Positions 36,836 through 48,043 of a stretch of DNA of 64,000 nucleotides are shown here, piece after piece (the stretch's first letter is position 1; the number at the start of each line of letters is the position of its first letter). Position numbers and translations under genes: made by a program. Location of the stretch: positions 248,001 to 312,000 of the forward strand of contig MU394095.1 in NCBI GenBank assembly GCA_022578605.1. The letters are read 5' to 3'. The stretch is from Camillea tinctor (taxonomy: Eukaryota; Ascomycota; Sordariomycetes; Xylariales; Xylariaceae). The notes below the pieces were generated by a model that was not told where the DNA came from, did not search any database, and was given only the letters and a program-made list of their open reading frames with translations.

Positions 36836-37568
36836 ATGCGTTTCACCTCCATCCTCGTCAACGGCCTCTTTGCCGCCGCCGTCAGTGCCCAAACCACCGC
36901 CTCCGAGACGGCTACTGTTGAGACCACCAGCATAAGCGAGACCACCGCCGTGTCGGCTACCTCGGCCGTCTCCTCTCCGGCTGCCACCGTCGCCCCTTCT
37001 ACCACCGTCTCCATTGACCCTGCCCAGTCGTCGGCTGCCTCCGCCATCCAGCAGTGTCTCGATGCCTGTAAGTTTTACTGCTTCCAGCCCAATATTGAGT
37101 AAAAGGGGAACCATCTTAGCTAACTCATTCCCCCCAGGCGACGTCAACGACACGACCTGCCGCGCAGCCTGCATCGCTGTGCCCAGCCCTGACAACGCCA
37201 ACGTGAACGCGACCACTGAGTGTGTGGCAGCGTGCCCTCAGGGTAACGGTACCGCGGCTGAGAACTCCGCCTATGGCGACTGTGTGCAGGACTGTATCGG
37301 ACAGTACTTCTTCACTAGCACCACCGCCGGCAGCCCCGCCGCTACCTCTGGCAGCAGTGGCAGCACCTCCGCCCGCGTCACCAGCGTTGAGTCGACTGTC
37401 ACCTCCGACGGCTCCACCTTCGTCACCTCCGTCCCCAGCACTGTTTCCGGCTCCGGCGCCTCTGAGACCAGCGGCTCTGCTTCCTCGTCCAGCTCCGATG
37501 GCGCCGCTGCCCGATATGGCCCTGTCGGCACTGGTCTCGGTCTTCTCGGTCTCTTCCTCGCTCTGTAA
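36836..37568 (+). CDS. Small Cys-rich, Ser/Thr-rich GPI-anchored cell-wall protein
   Basis: Predicted secreted, GPI-anchored wall or membrane protein; molecular function unknown. Exons 36836-37067 and 37138-37568 join in phase 1 (TGC split by the 70-nt intron, GTAAGT...CCCCAG), giving 220 residues. Order: signal peptide (MRFTSILVNGLFAAAVSAQ), a Thr/Ser-rich segment, then a Cys module of eight Cys arranged as pairs spaced C-x3-C (CLDAC, CRAAC, CVAAC, CVQDC), each typical of a short helical hairpin. Then follow a long Ser/Thr/Gly stalk and a hydrophobic GPI signal (PVGTGLGLLGLFLAL). I recall similar ascomycete 'GPI-anchored cell wall' proteins, but know no assigned activity. It converges on the mde1 gene. 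Confidence 0.87.
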
Positions 37569-38180
37569 AAAGGCTACCAACCACCAGTTTTCTGTTTTTT
37601 GGGTACCTTGCTTTTGCTTCGAGTCCCTGAGGTTTAATCACGTCAAGATATCACATGACATATGTTTTGGCTAGTGTTTTTGGGTAAACAAAAAATCTAA
37701 AGGAGTGATGAGTGGAGATATGCGTTTGGATCTAATTGGGAATGAATGATAATGGGGTGGATGTATGTATGCGGGTGTGGGAGATGCTCGCAAAATGCGT
37801 ATCTTATACCAGCAGCCCTACGTTAGCAGCATATGACAATTTATACGAACCATCTTATTTTTTTGCCTTGACAAATCACCTTGTTCCTTTCGTTTCTTTG
37901 CTTGATATTGTACGAAGTTCCCAAGTGCGTTAAATGGATTTCGCTGTAACGTTGGTCAAAATAATAGTCAATACTTGTAAAAATGGTTGCCAGATCATAA
38001 AATATTCAGAAAAGCAAAACATGGTGATTATATCAGTTAAATACGTCGGCATGGATTCTTCATTTCGTGATACCTATGTTTTTCTTCGTTTCCGTGGCCT
38101 CAACCGGCTCTCGCTCGCAAATCGCCTTAAATTTTATATCGCACGAAAATATAATCGGAAAAGAAATCTAATATTTATGA
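37569..38180. other. Convergent 3' intergenic region
   Basis: 612 bp between the stop codons of the small GPI protein and mde1; T-rich, no gene. An overlapping 147-codon plus-strand frame (37934-38377) runs into mde1 exon 3 and looks like a shadow. Confidence 0.6.
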
Positions 38181-39205
38181 TCATTGAGCGTCAAGTTTCC
38201 GCTTCTTCGCTTCCGGGTCGGCTTCCGGAGCTGCTGGCGGGAGGGTCCGGGTCGGCAGAGTTTCGGAGACGTTGCTCATCCAGGGAAGGCCGAGCTTCTT
38301 CATCTCTACAGCAAGCTGGAAGAGGTAGTCAAGGCTGTTGTGTTATTGAACAGTGTGTTAGTCAAATATGGGGTTGAGAAATACAATAACCTAGGAAGGG
38401 CAAATACCTTTCACACATGGTCTTGGCCTTGTGTACGTTATCGCCCCAGACGTATACACCGTGGCGGCGGACCAGGACGGCATAGGTATCCGGGAACTGC
38501 TCCATAGCCGCCTCGAGGAACTCGGTCAAGTCCTCCTCGTGGGCCGTGTTCTCGATGACGGGGATGCGCAAGGTGTCGTGGTAGCCGAGATTGCCGGCCT
38601 TGCCAGGGCCGCGGGCGAAACCCTTGATCTGCTCGATGTTGTTGATGGCGAAGACCTTGTCATGGCCAGGCCCCTGAGCCTCGAGGAGCAGGGTGACGAG
38701 CACGGCCCACTGAGAATGGGTGTGGATGCAGCAGCCGGCGCCGCGCCGGGTGAAGGCGGCGAGGAAGAGCGGGGTGCACTGCGAGGGCTTGAGCGAGGGC
38801 GGGGATCGCAGGTACACGCGCTGCTTCGGGTCCGTTTGTTTCGACAGCTCGAGCACGTAGATGTCCGAGTGCTTCATGAGCTCCTTCTGCACGCCCGAGG
38901 GCGCGAGGTAGACCTTGTCGCTGGAAAGACCCGTGCGTGCGAACCGACGGGGCGGCGGGGTAGTTGGTCGTCAGCGGGGGCTTTTCTTCTTCTTTCTCTC
39001 CTTTTTCTTCTCCTCTTCGTCATCTTGTCGATGGCGTAACTCACTCATGACGAATCGAGCATCCTCCACCTGTGCCCGTTACCCAGCCCAGGTTCCAGAA
39101 TTTAGCACATAGGCTCGGTATCAGGTTCGCTGGGTGTTCGGGGTCATCCGATAGGATGTGGTGGTCATTGTTTTCGACCAGGGGATCCTCTTGTTGACCG
39201 TTCAT
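38181..39205 (-). CDS. mde1: Methylthioribulose-1-phosphate dehydratase (methionine salvage)
   Basis: Zinc-dependent class II aldolase-fold enzyme that dehydrates 5-methylthioribulose-1-phosphate in the cytosolic methionine salvage pathway. Three exons, 39205-39045, 38920-38408 and 38334-38181, in phases 2 and 2, give 275 residues. The joined protein shows [14 protein letters not shown], then [15 protein letters not shown] created exactly across intron 1, zinc ligands in [11 protein letters not shown] (H119, H121) and RRHGVYVWG (H206), the probable catalytic Glu in IEQIKG (E149), and [18 protein letters not shown] after intron 2. The C-terminal tail is basic ([10 protein letters not shown]). 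Length is about 30 residues over the bacterial MtnB, as usual for fungal Mde1. Calnexin is transcribed divergently 2.3 kb away. Confidence 0.94.
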
Positions 39206-39403
39206 GGGAGGCAAGTAAGAAGAGAAGAAGAGGCAGGTCGATGATAATTTCTTGGATCCTGGGTTGGATACAGTAAGAAAACAAAACTTGATCCTATTTT
39301 TAGTGGCTCAGCTAATTTGTATATAATTTAAAAGGATCAATGAAAATATTTTCTCTTCCCTTCTCTATTTAGTTGTGTGTAATTAAGGTGAGAAGGAAAA
39401 CCA

Positions 39404-39407
<4 letters not shown>

Positions 39408-39454
<47 letters not shown>

Positions 39455-39673
39455 TTTGTTTTTTTTTTTTTTGTTTTTGGTGGGGGGGGGGGGGGCCCCC
39501 CCCCCCCCCCCAGGAGTTGCTCTGCATATCGGAATAAAACATTATAATTATCGTAGGTGTTGTAACCNNNNNNNNNNTTTGATTTTTTATTTTTTTAATT
39601 TTTAAATTTATTATTAAATTATTTTTTTTTTTTTATTTATTTTTTTTTATTTTTTTTTTTTTTATTTTTTTAA

Positions 39674-39722
<49 letters not shown>
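39408..39722. other. Homopolymer tract with a 10-N assembly gap
   Basis: A T run of about 45 nt, then further T-rich DNA, then G14 directly joined to C16 (39482-39511), then ten Ns at 39568-39577, then a second almost pure T/A tract ending near 39722. The G-C junction and the Ns point to a sequencing or assembly problem, so true length and content are unknown. Confidence 0.9.
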
Positions 39723-41112
39723 CAAATTGGGTTCTATAATTTGAGGAAGTTAACTACGTAATGTAGGTAGCTAACCTACCTAGAGTACTAGGTTACCTAA
39801 GTAGGTTATGCTGAGAAAATCTAGCAGCGTGATTGATCAATTGGATATGATGCAATACTAATAGCTTATTATTAGTGTATTATTTTTTACCACTTCTTCC
39901 CTCTATCTCTTACCTACTACCTACTACCTAGGTACCTACCTAGTAGCTTTCCTTGACCTTTACGTAAGTACTTAAGGTTATGTAGATACCTTAAATAGAA
40001 ATGTACCTGAGGTAGGTACGTAACCTACCCTGGTACGGGATGGTTGGTGAGTTCTTCCATCAGTTTCCAACAGAGCAAGCACCACCACCACTTTTTGGCA
40101 AAACTCCCCGCCTGCCTAGGTAGTCATTTTCTGACACGTGCCCTTTCCTTGATTGGACCATGCATCAACTGACCCACCTACATCTATATCCATCTCTTTA
40201 TGTTCACAGTAGGTATATCATCGCTACTGCTATTTATCATATTGATAGAACCTGAAGTTTATGATTAGTGAGATTTGGGATAGATAGAGTTGGCGCTAGG
40301 TTATGTTATTTAGCCCTAGTTTTAGTTTGTACAACTAAGTGAGCAGGCGTTGCTTTTGAGGAGGAATGGCATGATACCTAAATCCATACCTAAAGAACAG
40401 GTATGTGCTATTCACTTGTTAGAAGTTGTCCCATATGTTCCGTTCCATTCCATTACTCCCCCCCCCCCCACTTGTCAGGTAGTAGTATTTCAACCTGAAG
40501 CAAATGCGTGTAAATAGGACCCCACTTTCCATTAACCTAGTGTATCTACTTTAGTACGGTGCGGAGGTAAGGAGGTAGTAAAAATATATTCAATTAGGAA
40601 TGGAACTGGGAGCAGCAGCAGTAGTAGTAGTAGTAACAGTAGTAAGCTGTGTGTGCACATGTATATGTATATGTATATGTGTACACTATGTGTGTCTTTT
40701 TTAAGTCTTTTTATCTAGGTTATGTCAGTTATGTGTACAGGTAATAACAACGTTGAACTAACTAAAACCCCGCAATTACATATAACCTTCCTTAACTACC
40801 TAGCTTGGACATTGTGTCCTTTATTAAACCAAACAGTATTGATAGTTGACATGGTATGTAAGTACATAGTAGATAACCTAGGTTAAAGCTGATGCTGATA
40901 CTACCTACCTGCCCTGAAGGTTAGCCTCAAGTGACAAGGGGAGGGTCTGAAGTTCAAATCTACCTGCAGCTTTAAGCGTCAAAGTCTCCTTGAGGTTTCT
41001 CTTCCGTTGTCTAGATAAGCTTAGGTACCCAGGATATACAAAGTGGGGACCAACTCAAGTACAGTGATCCCCGCACCCTAAGCATAAATGAACCAATCAA
41101 AAAATGAAGACC

Positions 41113-41131
41113 CCAATCGGCAGAAAGCACG
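41113..41131 (+). promoter_or_regulatory. ERSE-like element upstream of calnexin
   Basis: Reads CCAAT, then nine bases, then GCACG. The animal ER stress response element is CCAAT-N9-CCACG, so this differs at one position. It also contains an ACGT core that bZIP factors such as HacA can contact. It sits about 380 bp upstream of the calnexin start. Chance occurrence is possible. Confidence 0.35.
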
Positions 41132-41493
41132 TCCCTTTTATTTTATTTTTCCCATTTCTCTTTTTTTTTTTTGGCCGAAGACTTGGGGAACACTTGGCTG
41201 GATTCACTCCCATAAAAAAAAAAGAGGCCACGTTTGCTCGAGGTTTTTGAACCAACCTTTGCAAATAAATTTCACCTCACTGTCGCCCCCTCCATTATCT
41301 TTCCTTCTTCCAGCCCCTCGTGGAGATTCTTCATTTCTTTCTACTAAAGCTCTGGGAGCAATCCATCCATCCATTCCTCTCTCTTTCCCCCCCTTCCCTT
41401 TGGTGTCTGTGTCTGTGTCTGTGTCTGTCTCTGACTGTCTCTTACACCCACCTAAAGCATAGCTTAAGCTAGCTGTTCGTTTCAGCTTTCACC

Positions 41494-43534
41494 ATGAAGT
41501 TGAACTCGGCTATTGCTGCCGCCTTGTTGGCCGGTAGTGTCTACGCCGATGATGCACAGAAAGTCCTCAAGGATGATGCTACTGAATCTTCAACTTCTCT
41601 AGCTGCTGAAGTTCCTACTTTCACTGTAAGCTGGCCGCCGACTAATCTATTCTCTTTCTTACCCACCATGCTTGCTCATTATCACCTATATCGCCAACCT
41701 TATAATACCCCATTTCCCAACATGCAGCAGTCAACCCCCTCTTCCCCTCCCCCTTACCCCTCCAAAAGAAAGAGAAGAAGAAGAAGAAAAAGAAAAAAGA
41801 AAGAGAATTTCTAGCTAACACCTCTCTTCTCCCCACAGCCCACAACCCTCAAGGCTCCTTTCCTTGAGCAGTTCACCGACGACTGGGAGACACGATGGAA
41901 ACCCTCCCACGCAAAGAAGGACATGAAGGGTGCCACCAATGAGGAGGAGGAATGGGCCTATGTTGGCGAGTGGTCCGTTGAGGAGCCATACCAATATAAG
42001 GGCATGGAGGGCGACAAGGGTCTTGTTGTCAAGAACCCTGCTGCTCACCACGCCATCTCGGCCAAGTTCCCCAAGAAGATTGACAACAAGGGCAAGACCC
42101 TGGTTGTTCAGTATGAAGTCAAGCTTCAGAGTATGTTTTAATCCTGCGCCGTCTCTTGCTATTGCCATGAGCTAACCAACTGCTTTTCCAGAGGGTCTCG
42201 AGTGCGGTGGTGCTTACCTGAAGCTTCTCCGCGACACCAAGGCTCTCCACCAGGAAGAGTTCAGCAACTCCAGCCCCTATGTCATCATGTTCGGACCCGA
42301 CAAGTGCGGCCACACAAACAAGGTCCATTTCATCTTCAACCACAAGAACCCCAAGACTGGCGAGTACGAGGAGAAGCATCTATCTTCCCCCCCTCAGGCT
42401 AGCATTGTCAAGACCACCGAGCTGTACACTCTTGTAGTGCATCCCAACAACACCTTTGCCATCCAGAAGGGTGGTGAGACTGTCCGCGAGGGCAGCCTTC
42501 TTGAGCAGTTCTCTCCTGCCGTCAACCCTCCCGAGGAGATTGACGACCCCAAGGACTCGAAGCCTGATGACTGGGTTGATGAGGCCCGTATTCCTGACCC
42601 TGAGGCCAAGAAGCCTGAGGATTGGGATGAGGATGCTCCTTACGAGATCGTGGACGAGGAGGCTACCAAGCCTGAAGACTGGCTCGAGGAGGAGCCCCTC
42701 ACCGTCCCCGACCCCGAGGCCCAAAAGCCTGAGGACTGGGATGACGAGGAGGATGGTGACTGGATCGCCCCCACTGTTCCCAACCCCAAGTGTGCCGACG
42801 TCTCTGGATGTGGTCCCTGGTCCCCACCCATGAAGAAGAACCCTGAATACAAGGGCAAGTGGACTGCTCCCTACATTGACAACCCGGCCTACAAGGGTGT
42901 CTGGGCTCCTCGCAAGATCAAGAACCCCGACTACTTCGATGACAAGACCCCTGCCAACTTTGAGCCCATGGGTGCTGTAAGTTTTTGTCCCTTCCCCAGA
43001 TAATCGCTATCGTTTTAGCGTAGCATGTAACTAATTCGCAATTAGGTTGGTTTTGAAATCTGGACCATGCAAAACGACATTCTGTTCGACAACATCTACA
43101 TTGGCCACTCGATCGAGGATGCCAAGCAGCTCGCTGACGAGACTTTCTTCAAGAAGCAGCCCGTCGAGAAGAAGCTCGAGGAGGCTGACAAGCCCAAGAA
43201 GCAGGATACTCCCAAGTCTCCCTCAGACCTCAAGTTCTTGGATGACCCTGTTTTCTACATCAAGGAGAAGCTTGACCTGTTCCTGACCATTGCTGCCAAC
43301 GACCCCGTTGAGGCTATCAAGTTTGTCCCTGAGGTGCCCGGTACTGCCGCGGCTCTTCTGTTCACTCTGATCGCCCTTGTCGGTGTCTTCACTATGGGAG
43401 GCAGCGCTCCTGCGCCTGTCAAGAAGGCTGCCGCTGACGCTAAAGAGAAGGCCAAGGAGGGCAAAGATAAAGCCGCCGAGGCTGTCGCGACTGGTGCTGA
43501 GAAAGTCAAGTCCGAAGCTAATAAGCGAAAATAG
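41494..43534 (+). CDS. clxA: Calnexin, ER membrane lectin chaperone
   Basis: Lectin chaperone that binds monoglucosylated N-glycoproteins in the ER lumen. Exons 41494-41625, 41839-42130, 42192-42976 and 43046-43534 join in frame to 565 residues. A signal peptide ([18 protein letters not shown]) is followed by the globular lectin domain with [31 protein letters not shown] and [13 protein letters not shown] (the last made across intron 2), and [15 protein letters not shown]. The P-domain (about 255-395) carries KPEDWDE-type repeats followed by the NPEYKGKW and NPAYKGVW repeats. After [19 protein letters not shown] comes a membrane helix (about 503-520) and a short Lys/Ala-rich cytosolic tail. 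Normal length for fungal calnexin. The C/T-rich leader lies upstream. Confidence 0.96.
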
Positions 43535-45110
43535 TTCCAATACAGCTGGGCTAGAAGGCAGACAGAGCTGTAAGGTAAGGTAGTGTGGGTTCAGTACAAG
43601 AAAATTAGGGTATAGGCGATTTTATACTATAACCAAAAAGGACTTTCTTTGTGACTTCGGGTTTACTTTGCATGGCGCAGGTGTATTTTATGTTCAAATA
43701 AGTTTTCAATTGATATTGATTCACCAACATGGTCTTCCCCCCTTTATGCCAAGCTTTGACTACGATTCATGTGAAATGCCTTCGATGTCTAACCCTTCCT
43801 TCCTCTCTTCTATATTCATGACACATGTAAAATCATGATTCAAATAGGGTTATACGCAATAGATATGATGTATTCGAGTTCATTTATGTTTCTAGACCGA
43901 CATGCCATATAACCTATATACATACATGAGCTTATTTTCCTTCTTTCCCTTCCATATATATATGAAGAACAGCGGCCTATCTATTTATCGGCAACAAGAA
44001 TACCTTCCCACTCCAGTCTCCCCCACCTTGTTTTTTTGCAAGAAGGGGGGGGGTTTCGAAAGTCTAAAACTCTAACTTAGGCGGGGGATCTTCCTTACCC
44101 TTGAGAGTTCAGAAAAGTACATACGCACATACACACGTAAACCTATTATATATGTATATACCCCTAATATAGGGGGTTAGGTTAAGTAGGTCGGTCTTGT
44201 GGCTTGGGCTAAAGCTGGGGGGTTTATGTTACATAAATAAGGTGGAATAAAGTCAAAAAGGGGATGGGGATTCTTTTTTTTTCTTATTTTTTTCTACCAT
44301 TCCCATCGAATCATTCATATCTAGCCGCCTTTCCTTCCCCTATTAGTAGGTATGAGGCAACATATTGATTTCTTCGCAGGTAAAAGCGGTCACGATTTAG
44401 GAATAGACACACATAGAAAAAAGCGAGTCGAGCAAGACACCAACCAGGTGGGGGGAGGGGAAAATAGCCAAGGCTAAACAACAACCTAAGTTAAGGGGGT
44501 TTCAGTATTTCATTTCTGCGTTACGTTATCTTGAGGTCTTCTCTTTTTCCTACCCTTCTCCCGCTCTCCCTCCAACTCGCTAACCTACTCACTAACTCTC
44601 CTTCCTTTACATGTTTCCCTTCTACTTTATTGCGTTGTCATGTTCTTGTCTTCGCTTCACTCTTTATTTTATCCTTCCCCTTTAACTCTTATTGCTTTCC
44701 TTCATTTCTTTACAAGAAATCTTTTTTGCTGGCTTTGGCGTGTAGAGAGGAAAACGACGCACAAAAATCATGTCTACCATCGGTAACGTAGAATCACCAT
44801 GCGAGAAGAAAAAAGAAAGCAGTTGAGGGAGAGGTAGCTCGTGTAAAAAATAGACAAGCATTAAACAGCATGTAGTGAAAGCTGGGGGGTATGGAGCCGG
44901 TGTCGAAGGGAGGGGGAGCTCAAAAAAGAAAAGGGGGGTATAAATCCTGTATCATCGCAAAAGTACACCAGCCTAGGTTTACCCCTTTCGTAGTCGTTCT
45001 AGGATATAATCTCAATCCGCACATGTCTCGGAAGAAAAACAAACAAATCTAGATGCCTCTCTGGTTCTGTCCCCTGGTGGTAGGTACAATTGCTATCATT
45101 CATAGTCGCC
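43535..45110. other. Convergent intergenic region between calnexin and kinesin genes
   Basis: 1.6 kb of T-rich and A-rich tracts, TATA-type repeats and TAGGTTA words. No gene found. The 86-codon frame at 44531-44791 is low-complexity. Confidence 0.6.
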
Positions 45111-48043
45111 TTAATTCTTCTGGAAGAACCAGCTGCTCCTCTTACTAGTGGTACCTTCGTTTTGTAGGTTGGCGACTGTCGGCACCGGGGCCTCGCCACC
45201 GCCGCGGAGAGGCTTGGCGATGCGGCTTCCCGCGTTAGCGAAGCTGAATCCACCGGCACCAGATGCCGCTAGGCCGCGGGTCGAGCCAGCCTTAGCTGCC
45301 TCGAGACGCTCCTTGACTGCCGTGAGCTGCGTCTCGAATCTGTGATGTATGTGAGTAAAGTGGTCAGGGTTACTAAGTGTGACAACATACCTGTGGTTCG
45401 CAGCAGTAAGCTTCTCCTGACTATCCTGTAGCAGGCTCTCTAAGCTTGAAATACGTTCATTTCTTGCGATAAGCTTCCTCTCAGCGATGGCAACCTCCTT
45501 CTTGAGGCTGCTGTTTTGTTCGACGAGCTGGCGCTGAACTTGGGTCAGCTGCTCCAGATTTCGCTCGAGGAAGGCCATCTTCTTCTGTTGAGCGCGGTTG
45601 TTGGACGACCGCAGCACGTTGTTATACTGCTCTCGGGTCTCGTCAAGAGAAATCTCGAGCTCAACAACTCGCTCACATCTGTTCTGCAAGTCGCGCATCA
45701 AGCTCTTCTTCATGACATCGAATTCAGCAATCTGTTGCTGGATTGTTTTCCCGTTGGCTAGGCCTGGAGCAGCCACGGCACCAGACTTGATACGGGACTG
45801 GAGATCATCAATGAGTGTCTTCATGCGAGTGTTCTCCGATGACTTCTGGGCGATGTCGGCCTTTAGCTCATCCACCAACTCCATCTGAGTTGTTCGTTTA
45901 TCAGCGTACAGCTTCTGTAGCCGATCCTTGACCTCATCGACGTCCGCCTCGCTGAGGTTGCGGGTTAGGATATCCTCGTATTCTTGCTGGAGGGTCTCGA
46001 GCCGCTCTTCCAACTCCATTCTCCGGCGTGCCTCGGAGTCGCCCGAGACACCACTATAGAGAGAAAGCTCGGCCTGTCGGACGATACCTTGAGTCTCAAC
46101 TAGTTTGGCTTTAAGCTCCTTCAGATCATCCGGAGGGATGGGGTCTCCCGAGTTGCTCTGTTCGTACAGAGCCTCAACTTGCTGAATGGCCTTAGCAATC
46201 GACTGTTCATTGGCACTGAACACATCGCCACCCAAGTCAAACCCTGCCATCATCTTGGCCATTTTCTCTGCCTTCTTCTTTTCTTTCTCATCCAAGACCG
46301 CACTCGTTTCCTTGGCGCTCATCTTAACATCTAGGAGTTGCTGCTTAACCTCATCCAGCTCGGATGTGAGCTCAGTGTTCGCCTCCTTGAGAGCGTCCAT
46401 AGTGATCTGGGCCTCCTTACTCTCGAAGGTTAAGCGCTCGAGCTGCATCTTGGCCTCATTGACCTCACTTGTAAGCTTCTCATTCTCTTTGCCGAGCTTA
46501 CTATCGTGCTCTTTGAGGTATGACAGCTCCTCCTTGGACTCCTGAAGTGTCTTCTCGGCAGCTGCAACGGCCGACTCCTTTTCAGCTAACTGATCCTGCA
46601 ACTCATTCTCTCTCCGCAGGAACTCCTCTCTCTCGTCCTTATCTAGAGGCAGACTGGGAGTGCCGGCGCGGTCGGTGAATGCGGGTGTATCGGCCCGTCC
46701 CTCAGGTATCAGTCGTGAGGGGGTCGATGGTCTTGTAGGCTTAGAGTCCGACTTAGCACTAGTAACACCATCGGCTGCTCTCGGCGGCACCCATCGCTCC
46801 TTCGGCACAGTTTCTCCAGCACGCCACATCTGAACCTCGGTCTCCAAGTTTGAAATATAACTCTCGAAGTTTGTAATGTTGGACTTAGCTTTAGCCAGCA
46901 TGGCCTTGAGCTCTGCCGGGCTGAGTTCGGCGTTGACCTTGGCTTTGTTCTTGATCGACTTCGCTCTCATACCGAACCGCAAGGTACTCAGCGTTTCGGC
47001 ATCGTTATAGCTACTGGGAGAGCAGTTGATGATCAGTGTTGTCCTACTGTTTCCTCCCAGGGATTCTTGCAATATACGGGTCAACTTCGAGTCTCGGTAA
47101 GGCACGTGTGAGGATTTTCCGTCGGTCAGCGCATTGATGACCATACCCAGGGCACTCAAACTCTTGTTGATCTTCTTCGCTTCCTCAAGTGTCTGGCCAC
47201 TTGCACCAGTTTTGCCAACCTTTTCACTACCAGCCAAATCGACCAAGAAGAGCTGGCCGCTCTTCATGGAGCCGGTCTCCAGGTTCTTCTGGGTGACGGT
47301 GATAACGAAGATGGAGTGAGAACGAGATGACTCCTGGTTCATGTTGGTTGCGGCGACCGCTCTGGCATTACCACCCCGCTTCATGACCTCGAACACTTCC
47401 TCCACACTAGACACGTATATTTCTAGGAGACCCTTGACATATACACCGCGGTTCTTTTCTTCGTGGACGGGCAGGTTGTCGTTCTGTGGCGCCAGCAGAT
47501 CGCGGATGCGTTCCATGTAAATTTCCATATAGCTGACTCGGACGGTATACTCGATAGTAGCGGGGCTAGACATGATGCTACTGAAGATTTGCTCGATAAT
47601 ACGGGGAGTGATACCCTTGCCCTCATCGTCTTCTATACTCGTTCCCATCATGGTGTATGACTTTCCAGCACCTGTCTGGCCGTAGGCAAAGACAGTTCCA
47701 TTGTATCCATTGAGAATATCGTCCACGGTAGGTCTGATGGAGTAGTCGAATATCTCATGTTGCTTTCCTTTCATGTCAAAGACACGGTCAAATGTGAAGG
47801 AGCCGGTGGCCTCGCCCGACTAGATGCAGGGACAGCAGAGGTTAGCATGAGTGACATCGGGCGTCGGCAAGGACAGTACGCAACAGGAGGCGAGGTAGTA
47901 GGGATCAGATGAGACAGGCATACATTTAGTGTACAGGTGTCGGCGCCATCGAAGGTGACGATGGGCTCACCGCCGGATGCAAGTTCGACCTTGTTCTGAG
48001 GCCGGAAACGGGCCACAACCTTGATGCTATTCGCACCCGACAT
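45111..48043 (-). CDS. kinA: Conventional kinesin heavy chain (kinesin-1)
   Basis: Plus-end-directed microtubule motor for long-range transport in hyphae. Exons 48043-47924, 47819-45391 and 45339-45111 give 925 residues, close to the known fungal kinesin-1 length (928 in Neurospora, from memory). The motor domain begins at residue 6 (SIKVVARFRPQN) with Walker A GQTGAGKS (87-94), switch I NMNQESSRSHS, switch II VDLAGSEK and the YRDSKLTRILQ block. Neck and coiled coils occupy about 340-850. The tail carries SRIAKPLRGG (889-896), the autoinhibitory IAK motif. The 51-nt second intron (45340-45390) is a multiple of three without stop, so the reading frame also runs through it. No light-chain gene is in the window. 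Confidence 0.96.

Larger units (their letters stand above)
39206..41493. other. Divergent intergenic region between mde1 and calnexin, with assembly gap
   Basis: The first part is the homopolymer tract described separately. The rest is AT-rich, with ACCTAGGT at 39926 and 40876, an AGT/AGC trinucleotide run near 40612-40644, and a pyrimidine-rich probable calnexin leader with TGTGTC repeats (about 41403-41430). A 124-codon frame at 41088-41462 is low-complexity and not supported as a gene. Nine-base arms at 40883-40891 and 40967-40975 form a potential stem. Confidence 0.55.

Noticed and set aside
37934..38377. 147-codon plus-strand ORF over the mde1 3' end
   Set aside because: Overlaps mde1 exon 3 in antisense; no similarity.
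40883..40975. tRNA-like element: 9-bp terminal stem, 93 nt long, with GTTCAAATC resembling a B box
   Set aside because: The T-stem does not pair, no A box lies at the right distance and no anticodon arm can be drawn.
41088..41462. 124-codon ORF ending 31 nt before the calnexin ATG
   Set aside because: Composed of pyrimidine-tract translation (Ser/Val/Pro/Phe); probably leader or promoter DNA. Could be a uORF only if transcription starts upstream of 41088.
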